Assembly (NCBI GenBank): GCA_016859345.1
Contig: CM029122.1
Span: 8,076,575 to 8,140,574, forward strand
Reading direction: 5' to 3'
Length of the DNA: 64,000 nucleotides
Source: Istiophorus platypterus
Taxonomy: Eukaryota; Chordata; Actinopteri; Istiophoriformes; Istiophoridae
Part shown: positions 50,147 through 59,519 of the stretch, piece by piece
Layout: each line of letters opens with the position of its first letter
Numbering within the stretch: position 1 is the first letter of the stretch
Position numbers and translations under genes: made by a program
Notes under the pieces: generated by a model
The model's input: the letters and a program-made list of their open reading frames with translations, nothing else
What the model was told of the DNA's origin: nothing
Database searches by the model: none

Positions 50147-52814
50147 CTGGAGATGAGGACAGGGATACAAGTAGATATTTAAAACCTTGACAATAATAAA
50201 AAGAATTTTAGATGTTAATTCATTCTATAAAACCCACGACAGAGCCACTGATATTAGCACTTGTGTGTTAATAACAAACAAATATTATGCAGGCCTGGCT
50301 AAGGCTTAAGTAGGCTAATTCAGCACACATATTCCTGACGGGGGGGGGGGGTATTTACCTTCATGTGTTTTCTTAGGGAGCTGGGATGTGTGTAGGACTT
50401 GTCACACATTTTGCAGAGATAAGGCTTGTCCGACGTGTGAACGTGCATGTGTTTCTTTCGGTCGCTGCTGTTTGCAAACCTTCTGTCGCAGCCCTCAAAC
50501 TCACACTGGAACGGCTTCTCTCCTGCAGATAAAAAAAAAAAATTCAAGATACAAGAAAAACGAGTCAGATTTTTTTTTTTTTTTTACTCGGGGAATGCCT
50601 CGGGCTGAGTGTGTAACAACAAGGAGCTGTGGTACAAATTCAAAAGTTGGGGGTGTAGAGTACTATGGCTACGCTCCCTGAAATCACAGCAATCACAGTT
50701 TTCAAAAACAAACTCCCATCATGGCACCGACTGTGATATTCAAAGTTTGAAGCGTATTTTTTTAAAAAGGAGATTGGGGGGAGTTGCTACATCTTATTTA
50801 GCCTAAATAATGCGCATAGTGATTTGGAGAGGGGGTGAGAGAGGACTGAGGGAGGGAGGTAGGGAGAGAGAGAGGGGGGGGGGCAAGGCCGTCCTCAGTG
50901 GGCCTACAGAAGGCGTACCATTTGCTGGGAGACAATAAAAATCTAATTAGCACCTGACCAACTCCGTGGCACGGCACCATCGCGTATTACCCCCCCCCCC
51001 CCAAGAAAATAAGTCCAAATGCGGAAAGGCTGGTAATGGCCCCTGTCTAGCACCTCAGCTCCCTGTCAGAGGGACGCACGAGAAAACAAAAGGCAAAATC
51101 CTCGCGCATAAACAGTGCTGGCTGTTTGCTGCACCCAACACACACATACTCAACTCCTAAACAAAACATGCATGAGTAAGAATCGATTGAGAAAGAAATA
51201 CTACATATCTCCTCTATTGCAAAATCTATATGGAAGGAAAAGGGGGGGGGGGGCAAGCGATGGGAGCTAAAAAAAAAAAGCGCATGTATCGTGAACATGC
51301 TGCATCAAACCAACTGAAATGATTTACTATCAGCCTTGTAGCTCTGCCATGCACGCAACGCGCTCCCACAGTCCCCTTTGACCCATTTTAAAGTTTACCC
51401 CCCAAACAATAAAACACCGCCGAGCCGTTGTCTACACGTCTGGGTTTTGTTTTGTTTTGTTTTTCGGAAAATGTTTTACACCACAGGAACAGTTATAAAA
51501 AAAGAAATGCGCCCCATTGTATCCGTATGCCGAAGAAAGGAATTATTCCACTATCCTAAACTCATTTCCCCTCCCTTGGATGTGGCCCTAAATCCACTCA
51601 ATCTGTTTCTACTTTCTTACTATCGACTTTAGGAGCCTAAAATAGCTGCTGATAAGCAGATTTTGATTTGTGTTTGTCTTAGCAAAGGCACATACTTACA
51701 AAAGCAAAAATAAATAAACAAGGACAACAAATAAATGAATAAACACACGCGCGCGCATGCACGCTCGGTAACAAACACCCCACCCTCGCTATCTAAATAA
51801 AATCCGTGACAACAAATTTCAAAACGTTATATGATAATTACCTGTATGTGTTCTCTTGTGTATCTTCAAGTTTTCCGACCGTGCGAAGACCTTTCCACAG
51901 CCGGGGAAGGGGCAGGGAAAAGGCTTCTCCCCGGTGTGCACCCGAATGTGGTTAACCAGTTTGTATTTCGCCTTGAACGGTTTGCTCTCCCGGGAGCAAT
52001 CCTCCCAGAAGCAGACGTGGTTGGTCTGCTCCGGTCCGCCGACATGCTCCACCGAGACGTGCGTGACCAACTCGTGCATGGTGCTAAAAGTTTTGTTGCA
52101 GCACTTCTTCGGGTTGCTGAGCTGCTCCGGGTCGATCCACTTGCAGATGAGCTCCTGCTTGATGCACTGCTGCCTCATGTAGCGGAAAAAGGCACCGGGG
52201 TGGTGATGGGCTGCCATGTTCATCCCCATGTTCATATTCATGGAGCCGTACTGGTTGTGGAGCTGCGCGGCCGAGTACGGGTCGGTCCTCGGGCTGGAAA
52301 CCTGGTGGTACTGGTCGGAGCGTCCGAAAACTTCTCCCGGTAGTCCGAGCCTCATTTGCCCGTTCAGGACGTTCGGGGATCCGTGGGACCCATGTTGGTC
52401 GTGGATCCCCGGGAACAGAATGTGGCCTTGAGTGTCTGTGTGGGAGTGATGCAGGGATCCCGCCGTGGGGCCAAAAATAGTATGTTGGCTGCTCGCCGGA
52501 GAGGATTCTCCGAAGCCGCGGCTGCGAAAGAGAAAGTCCCTGGTGGAGTTGAAAGGAGAGCTCGCATACGACGTGACATGGGCGGCGTGAGCCCCCAGAG
52601 CCGCAGCGGGGTAGCCCGGCGCCTGGGTGGTGAAGGCAGAGCTCTGTCCCGGAGAGAGATCGTGGTTCAGCTTAAACGCACCCATGTGTGCCGAGTCTAC
52701 AAAGCTATTTTGTGCCAAACTCAAGTCTCTCTCCTGCATCTCGCTCGCTGAGTGATGCCTGGCAAACGAGCCCACTCCCAGTCCGGGGAACTGGTGACCA
52801 GCATCCAGTAACAT
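49952..52814 (-). CDS. zic2a: Zic2 zinc-finger transcription factor, probably zic2a (3 coding exons)
   Basis: Coding exons on the minus strand are 52814-51842, 50522-50359 and 50146-49952 (TAG stop), giving 443 residues. Zic2 is a nuclear DNA-binding factor for dorsal neural and forebrain development. It begins MLLDAGHQFPGLGVGSFARH, has a ZOC motif around residues 88-97 (FNSTRDFLFR), a ZF-NC segment around 207-223, five C2H2 fingers at 224-381, and ends EWYV. Identity as Zic2 rather than Zic1 or Zic3 rests on three features: the EMQERDLSLAQNSFVDSAHM block, the extra QC in MRQQCIKQEL (Zic1 and Zic3 have MRQPIKQEL), and the LNGQMRLGLPGEVFGRS block. Adjacency to zic5 favours the zic2a co-orthologue over zic2b. 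The protein is shorter than human ZIC2 (532 aa) because the polyalanine, polyhistidine and glycine tracts are missing or short. The start is the family-conserved MLLDAG methionine. Confidence 0.96.
50147..50358 (-). other. zic2a intron 2 (212 bp)
   Basis: A short GT-AG intron in phase 0 between the two parts of finger 5. It contains the homopolymeric C run (coding strand) immediately downstream of the donor. Confidence 0.9.
50359..50522 (-). CDS. zic2a: zic2a coding exon 2 (finger 4 and most of finger 5)
   Basis: This 164-nt exon completes Gly325 and encodes residues 326-379. The acceptor is a strong pyrimidine tract ending ATCTGCAG|GAG at 50523/50522. The donor is AAG|GTAAATA at 50359/50358, phase 0. 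Finger 4 uses C331, C336, H349 and H353. Finger 5 uses C361, C364 and H377, and its last histidine (H381) comes from exon 3, the known Zic2 arrangement. A run of 12 C on the coding strand (G on plus, 50340-50351) starts just after the donor. Confidence 0.95.
50523..51841 (-). other. zic2a intron 1 (1319 bp)
   Basis: A GT-AG intron in phase 1 at the conserved Zic splice site in the HTG|EKPF linker between fingers 3 and 4. It holds several homopolymer runs (C run near 50991-51002, G runs near 50873-50883 and 51241-51254 on plus). I see no coding exon inside it. Confidence 0.9.
51842..52814 (-). CDS. zic2a: zic2a coding exon 1 (N-terminus and fingers 1-3)
   Basis: This 973-nt exon encodes residues 1-324 plus the first base of Gly325, so the intron is phase 1. 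The donor reads ACAG|GTAATT at 51842/51841. Finger 1 uses C224, C239, H252 and H257, with a tryptophan two residues after the first Cys. Finger 2 uses C268, C273, H289 and H293, also with CxW. Together they form the tandem CWCH2 unit typical of Zic and Gli proteins. Finger 3 uses C301, C306, H319 and H323. Reading on past the donor gives only six more residues (NYHITF) before a stop. Confidence 0.96.
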
Positions 52815-53199
52815 TATTTCAGAAAAGAAATTTTCTTTTTTTGATTTCTTTAAATCAGCGCAGGGCTCGGAGCTACGGCGGACAAGTTAGAGGAAAAAAA
52901 AAAAATAAATCAAATGTTGATGCTGACACGCAACGATTCAACTTCCAACCTTGGAAACACCATATCAGGTGCGATTCAGAACGTTGCTCCGATCATGAGG
53001 GAAAAAAAAAAATCAGCTCGGCTTACCGAACACTGAATTTACTTCTAGTTAACTTGTGGCTGAAAAAATCCAAATGCAACGAAGAGTTTCCTCGGGTCCT
53101 CTCCTCTTGACTGCGACAGTTGGTTACGTTAAAAAAAAAAACAAATGCACTCGAAGAATTAAATAATTATCTTACTTATGCGTCCTCTGCGCGCACAGA

Positions 53200-53420
53200 G
53201 CGAGAGTAGCCGGAGCATCTCAAAAAATCGCTGTTCCGATTGGGCACGTATTTATTTCTCTGGCTCGCCCGTGTTTATCGCGGAGGGTCCCTGTTTCTCC
53301 GTGGACTGGCTCTACCTCCTCTTCCGCCCCCTTTAACTGGAGCCCGTTCATTCATTCCTCGCAGCCTCATTGGCCACTGCGCCTCATCAATCCCAGGTGC
53401 CCCTCCAATAGCAGGTAGCG
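53200..53420 (-). promoter_or_regulatory. zic2a: Candidate zic2a core promoter
   Basis: Upstream of zic2a on the minus strand are CCAAT boxes (ATTGG on plus at 53239-53243 and 53369-53373) and a GC box (CCGCCCC on plus at 53324-53330). A further CCAAT lies in the opposite orientation at 53405-53409. The DNA here is GC- and CpG-richer than its surroundings. That would leave a zic2a 5' UTR of roughly 400 nt (52815-53200), which contains several A/T homopolymers. The start site itself cannot be placed. Confidence 0.45.
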
Positions 53421-53588
53421 CTTCTGCGACTTAAGAGCGCAACGCCATTTTCCACTAATAATTACCGCCTACTTTTAGGAGAACATTTTGGGGGGGGGGG
53501 GGGCACAGGCGAAGGAGCACGACAAGAGAGAGGAGCGAACATGTTTTTGTTGTTGATGCCTCGTAGGTGCCAAGTTGTAGTATGTATA

Positions 53589-53630
53589 AAAGATTATATA
53601 TATATATTTATATATATATATATAATCTTT
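53589..53630. repeat. Perfect 19-bp AT-rich inverted repeat (hairpin)
   Basis: Arms 53589-53607 and 53612-53630 are exactly complementary, with a 4-nt centre. The outer ends are AAAGATTA and TAATCTTT, and the inner part is alternating TA. It could extrude as a cruciform or simply be an expanded TA microsatellite with symmetric flanks. Confidence 0.85.
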
Positions 53631-54239
53631 AAGATAGGAGAGAGATATGTTTAAATCAGGATGAAAAAAAATATGTGGTAGGTCAGGAAACTGGTCATTT
53701 GTTATTTACTTAATCAAAATTCAACGCACCAGCTTGATGTATTTTACATCTCCAAACTAAAAGAAGCATAACGCCACTACACTGTAACCCTGTGGAGGAG
53801 TGCCAGTATAAATATGACAAATAACCACCGTGATGACCAGAATGACACCATCCACTAAGGCTAGATGTTCAGTAGACATTTCAGCAGCAAGCTGCAGGAA
53901 AGACCTCAAATTATGTTGCAGGCATCTTTGCATCTATAAAACATCATATGTTGATTGGAGATTAAAGTATTTTGTTAACTTCAAAAGAGGGTGCCTCAAA
54001 ACGCATGGCAAACAGGCACTGTATTAATATAAGAAATCAAAATAAAATGTATTTTTTATATTTCAGAATAAATTCTCTGTGCTGCTGAAGCGGCTGTTTT
54101 TCAACATTAGTACAAATCATAATAAATTGTCCAATTTGAAGATTTCTAAAGATCTTAGATGTTGATATATCATGATAATCTTTTGCTAAATTATCCAACT
54201 TGACAAAACTCCTTAGCCACCTAATTCTCCACAGCTGAA

Positions 54240-54440
54240 AAAGCATACGCGTGGCTCCATATGGAGTCCAGTGGGTTTTCTTTTTTTCCACTGGTTGCAG
54301 AACCACAACTGGGCCTTTAGTGGTGCTCCAATGCTCACACACACATTGGCAGCCACCAGTGGTTGTTGGTTCTTTTAATGGTTCCATATGTTGCTGGGTT
54401 CTGCTTCCTCGGTGGTTCTCACATTCACCACAACCAATTA
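54240..54440. repeat. Degenerate GGTTCT/GGTTCC-type repeat
   Basis: Words such as GGTTCCATATG, GGTTCT, CCAGTGG and AGAACCAC recur in both orientations, resembling the imperfect GGTTCY-rich arrays common in teleost genomes. The frame-open 138-codon stretch across it is a by-product of this repetitiveness. The family cannot be named from sequence alone. Confidence 0.4.
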
Positions 54441-55779
54441 AGTTACATGCCATGATGGTGAGCTGCGCTTAGATCCAAGTAAATCGTTAGTGACCCATAA
54501 GGTCGAGCCTTTCCTGAAGGCTTTTTTAGTTCGTATCGAGTTTGGGTGCTTGTGGTGCTGTCGTTGAGCATGGGTCTGCGTAATGTTCTATTTTAACCAC
54601 CCAAAACCGATGCCTTCAAGAAAACAATAGATTATAGCAGTACAGCCACTGTTTTTTTACACTGTTAAATAACACTCTCTTCATGTGATTTCCTTTTCGT
54701 TTCCCATAAAGGCACAAACAAGAGGGAAAACATTTTTTTTTTTTTTAAGAAACAAGGATTTACTGGCAACTTTCCATAACAAGCAGGCACTGATTGTGCG
54801 TTCAGAAGGGGATACGCAGGCCATATAACCACAGCTGCTCATTCAAGTTACAAGTCAAAGGAAGTTTACTTACATTATTCACCGAATCAAAAAAATCCCA
54901 GAAGGTCTCCCGTTCCAACTCACAGCCACCATCCTCTGCCTCTTCCAGCTCTCCGGCGCTCTGTGAACGACAAAATCACGATGAAGGCGAGAGGGGGAAA
55001 CGTTTAAAAAACTTTTTTTTCCCCTTTTTTTCCCCCCTTTTTTTAAAATGGGAAATTGTGTGTCTCTTAGCTCAGAGTGGGGACAGGCTGAGCGTTGTGT
55101 GCCATTCTTCCAAGTCTATTTCGACCCGCACCGCAGGAAACGCAGGGAGCTGATCCAAGTTCAAAGTCACGTCTGCCGACCCCTATAAGAAGTTCTTTAT
55201 TTCTCTGAAAAAAAAAAAAAAACACAAAACCGTCCCCAGATAGGGGAAAAGCGAAAAAGAATTAAAAAAAAAATCAATCGGGTGGAGGCACATGGCTGCG
55301 GGTTTTCCCTTCTGTGTGGAGAAGAAAGGGGGTCTAGCCTATTGAAAATCCCCCAAAGACCAGTATTTCAACAGGTTTTAGGAGCAGCAACACACCGTTG
55401 AGACGTGGCCTGCAGATGTAAAATATAAATCACATGACAAATTACTCAGAATGTGATCTGAAGTCAGAGCTGGCAATAATAATTAAAATGAGGTTTTTAA
55501 CGCTGTAAGTATGTTTCAAAGGTTATCGATAAAGTCAATGGTCTTGATCACACAAGGGCGCTCTGCGCTGTGTGTTATAACAAGGGGCCAAAGGCATATT
55601 TCTCCTCTTCTGTTATCTGACAATATCAATATGTTGACACACTGGAAGGTTACTTGTGTGGCTTCCGTGACCTTGTGTTTCATGGATGTTTGACCTATGA
55701 CCTGTTAAGACCACATATGTTGCCCTCTTGACTCCTTTTGGTAAAATAACCCTGTTTATGACAAAGCGTCTTTGTTTTA

Positions 55780-55822
55780 GAGAGAGGAGAGAGAGAGGGA
55801 GAGAGAGAGAGGGAGAGAGAGA
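55780..55822. repeat. (GA)n microsatellite
   Basis: GAGA repeats with GGGA interruptions in the zic2a-zic5 intergenic region. A possible GAGA-factor-like site, but such tracts are common. Confidence 0.9.
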
Positions 55823-57098
55823 TCTAAGACGTCCCCCCTCTTCCGTCTGAGGCATCGACAGCTTTAGGTAATTTGGAAAACCACAGGTCAATAGTTTGAG
55901 TTTCCCTTTATTACTGTAGAGATATTTAAGAATTTAATGTTATATAAATCAATTTCAACGCTCATGACATTTAAAAATATGAAAGATCAAGGGGGGGGGG
56001 TCTCATCAAATATGTAATTCTTGTTAATTTTGTCGGTGTATGCATTGGCTCACATTTATAGTAGCGTTTAATGTGATGTGTACAGAACAGGGGCACTTAA
56101 AAAATCATAAACAACGCACCCACTGCTCCTCTGTGTTTTTATGGGTTTCCAGAAGCTCCCACTGAGGCAGGAAATATTTTATTTATTGAAAAAAAATCCC
56201 CGAGACAACGGGACACACATGTGATCATGGGTGATTTTTAAAAAATGGATTTCAGACTCTTATAAAGAGAGAAATAAATATGACATAGATTTGTCATCTG
56301 GGCCAATGCAATGAAAAATGAGTAGATGTTAATAGGCAATAAACTGATAGACGAGGAGGCAAAAATAATCTCAACACCAGCATTGAAGGACAAATTAAAC
56401 AATTCTGTTTAGCTGCAGGGTGATTATTTCTTTACGTTTCTTGTTGGACTGTAACACGTTTTATTACAATTTTAAAAGTCTTGAGCCAAAACGTCAATTC
56501 AGAGACTTCGCTCCAGTTGCTGCTCCTCAAGTTCAGAAATCAGTTTCAACTGAAGAACACGTGCAACAGGCCCATAACATGTAACCCCCACGCCCCCCAC
56601 ACCCTTCACACAATGGAAATCAATTATTGCTGATTTCCACTGTGGTGATTATATATATATATATTTTTTTTTATTATTATTATTTTTTTTTAAGATCAGC
56701 TCCTGTTCGAGTTACAAAAAACTTTACACCACGACGTGACACTAGGATTTGTTGTTTGAGGCCAGCTATCACAAATCGATTGGAAAGGTGTGTGAATTGA
56801 GACATATCGATGACAGACACATGTCCTGCTGTCAACGGGGACTATTCAAATCGCCCGATCCGTTGTATGAAGTGAACTTAAATAGAGTTTAAGCAGTGTG
56901 TGCCAACCCAATTTTAACCAAGATTACAAAAACTGGAAAATAATGTTTAGTTTATTTACTGGAAAAAAACGACATAGAATAAAATCTCGACACTTATAAG
57001 AAATAATTCACTCAAGAGAAATTATAGATTACGCTGTGATACTCTTGTATTAGTTTACTGTTGGACGTGTAAAACTTTGACATTAGTTTGCCTTAAAT

Positions 57099-57103
<5 letters not shown>

Positions 57104-57155
<52 letters not shown>
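57104..57155. repeat. (TA)n microsatellite
   Basis: About 50 bp of TA repeat, 1.2 kb upstream of zic5. Confidence 0.94.
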
Positions 57156-57159
<4 letters not shown>

Positions 57160-58071
57160 CACATACAACCAAGGGCTTAACTTATTTTAGGCTTTATGAA
57201 ATTATGAAAAATGTCTGTAAAATAAAAAAATTAAGACATTTCCATTGTTTTTTCCTAACATCGGTATACAGTTGAAATGACAACCCACTATAACCATCTT
57301 TAAAATCCAGTGCTGTTGTCATGTTAGGCTCTTTGAAAACCAATATACGAGGAGAATGAATACCATCCATTTGATACTGATGGTGATGTTGATGTTTAAT
57401 AACCGCGAGGAGAGGAGAATAAGTTAAGATGAACAACAAGTAAAGAGTATTTAAATTTTAAAACATCAAAGCAGACGCAACCTTATTCCTCTTATGGTTT
57501 TTCTTAGATCAAATTTTATTTATTTATTTATTTAATTAAATAATTAATTGATTGATTAATTACTGTACAACAATTTTTTGTGTAAAACGGTTTGTATGAT
57601 TTCGCCGGACAATGCCTTTCCACAGGTGCGTTCTTGTCATTTTACGTTTTCCTGACAAATTATGTCGTGTCCTTTACGCACTAGGAGCTGCTGCATGTTG
57701 TCCAAATACTTATCGGTAACAACAAAATTTCCAAACACCGAAACACAGAAAACTCTGAGTCTTCGCCGATTTCTTTATTATGCATCTACAGCCGGTCGCA
57801 TGTTTTTGCACAAGTCACACACTTCCGTGCACCAGCACCGCCCTGCAGCCTGTTTACTTTCTTCCTTTCTTCCTTTTTCTTGACGCGGGTCGCGATGGTG
57901 GGACGCTCGGGCAGAACCGAACCGCGGATAAACTGGGCGGCACTCGTCACGTAAAGTGGCGTTTCGGTCATCCGCACGCACCGGCACCGGCAGACAGAAA
58001 GCCGCGCAAACAGAACTGCCGGTAACTCTGCGAGTACAACTTTTTGGAGTCAACAGCGATAAAGAGAGTGA

Positions 58072-58335
58072 GGGGGCGGAACCCTGCTGAGCCCCTGCGC
58101 TGAACGACAGCCAATCGCTTCGTTCTCCTAACTGCCAGTCACCGAAATCCGTCCAATACCCGCAGTGCCATTTCTAAACTGTATTCCCCACTGTGTCCTC
58201 CAACTGTTGTATGTTCTGCCAATCGCTTGAGGACAGAGTGGGAAAAGGAGCAAGCAGAGTTAGAAGCCGGACAAAAGAACTTATAGACCCCTTATATGCA
58301 TATTTTTCCTAATGTTTTAGAGAGCGTGGTGTGGT
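58072..58335 (+). promoter_or_regulatory. zic5: Candidate zic5 core promoter and 5' leader
   Basis: A GC box (58072-58079) is followed by three forward CCAAT boxes at 58111-58115, 58153-58157 and 58219-58223. Two of these sit in the identical 11-mer GCCAATCGCTT (58110-58120 and 58218-58228). A TATA-like AT stretch lies at 58293-58307. If it is used as a TATA element, transcription would begin near 58325 with a leader of only about 55 nt. An ATG at 58296 in frame with zic5 is stopped by TGA at 58335. No transcript evidence is available here. Confidence 0.5.
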
Positions 58336-58379
58336 GAAAAAATATTGCGGTGAGTGCGGATGGACTTGTCAGTGTAGTT

Positions 58380-59421
58380 ATGGAACCCCCTTTAAGCAAG
58401 AGGAATCCGGCGATAAGATTAGCGGATTTGGCAGCGACTCAACCCCTTCCTCATCAGAATATGACAGGCTTCCCGGGGCTAGGGGGGCATCACCCTCTCT
58501 CCCACCATGCCCACCTCCACCCTGGGGAGCTGGGCAACGACCCCGGAGTGGCACTCACTCCATTTGGACCAGAGCACATGGCACAGACAAATGCTCTCAA
58601 ACTTAGCCCATCTCAGCACATTCAGAGCCATCCCGAAGCCCAGACCGCGGCATCTTTCACTTCTGCTCAGACCACAGTTGGTTTCCCCGTGGCTCACCCC
58701 CACTCAGGCTACTCAAGCAGCAGGGACTTCATCCTCAGGAGAGAACTCTCAGCCTCTGCTATGCATGCACTTGGCGACCAGCATAGTTCCGCCTCCTCCC
58801 CTCATCACCATGGCATGTTCATCTCCCCAACAGGTGCTTATGGGCACACGGAAAGTGGGGCCCATTCACTTTTTACTGGACTTCACGACCAGGCGTCCCC
58901 AGGTGCCCACCACCATGCCCTCAATGGGCAGATGCGCCTGGGTATACCGGGGGACATCTACGGCAGGCCAGAGCACTTCGGGCACAGGCCAGAGCACTAT
59001 GGACCCTCTTCTCTCCACAGCTACAACTCCATGAACCTCAATGTGAACATCGCTTCTGCTCCTCACGGAGCGGCGGGGGCGTTTTTAAGATACATGCGGC
59101 AGCCCATCAAACAAGAGCTGATCTGCAAGTGGATTGACCAGGAGCAAAGTCAAAAGAAGCCCTGCTCCAAAACTTACAGCACCATGCACGAGCTGGTCAA
59201 CCACGTCACGGTGGAGCATGTCGGGGGACCGGAGCAGAGCACGCACGTCTGTTTTTGGGAAGAGTGTCCGCGGGAAGGGAAGGCGTTCAAAGCGAAGTAC
59301 AAACTAATAAATCACATCCGAGTTCATACGGGAGAAAAACCCTTCCCGTGCCCTTTCCCGGGTTGTGGAAAAGTGTTCGCTCGCTCGGAGAATTTAAAGA
59401 TTCACAAGAGGACGCACACAG
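58380..59421 (+). CDS. zic5: zic5 coding exon 1 (N-terminus and fingers 1-3)
   Basis: This 1042-nt exon encodes residues 1-347 plus the first base of Gly348 (phase 1). The donor is ACAG|GTCAGT at 59421/59422. Finger 1 uses C249, C262, H275 and H280, finger 2 C291, C296, H312 and H316, and finger 3 C324, C329, H342 and H346. Both of the first two fingers show CxW, the tandem CWCH2 signature. Finger 1 is compact, without the polyproline insertion of mammalian ZIC5. The splice position matches that of zic2a exactly, as expected for paralogues. Confidence 0.96.
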
Positions 59422-59485
59422 GTCAGTACTTCTAATTGTGTAGAAGTCTCTCTCTCTCACACACACACAAACACACACACAGAAA

Positions 59486-59519
<34 letters not shown>

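Larger units (their letters stand above)
53421..58071. other. zic2a-zic5 shared upstream region
   Basis: Non-coding DNA between the two divergent genes. It holds an AT hairpin (53589-53630), a degenerate GGTTCT-rich repeat (about 54240-54440), a GA tract (55780-55822), a TA tract (57104-57155) and stretches of unique AT-rich sequence. A TCF/LEF-type word ATCAAAG lies at 57465-57471. Being common to both promoters, the region is the obvious place for shared dorsal-neural enhancers, but no individual enhancer can be proved here. The longest open frame (minus, 54037-54453) runs through the degenerate repeat and looks like chance. Confidence 0.6.

Noticed and set aside
50320..50547. Separate small zinc-finger gene at this position
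   Set aside because: It is exon 2 of zic2a. Splice sites and phases join it to the neighbouring exons exactly.
51831..52751. Open frames of 131-170 codons on the plus strand across zic2a exon 1
   Set aside because: Antisense shadows of a GC-rich coding exon with no domain of their own.
54037..54453. 138-codon minus-strand frame between the two zic genes
   Set aside because: Runs through degenerate GGTTCT-type repeat sequence and has no domain.
58350..58379. Start of zic5 at a GTG 30 nt upstream
   Set aside because: Eukaryotic initiation at GTG is not supported. The first in-frame ATG after the TGA at 58335 is at 58380 and matches the conserved Zic5 MEPPLSKRN block.
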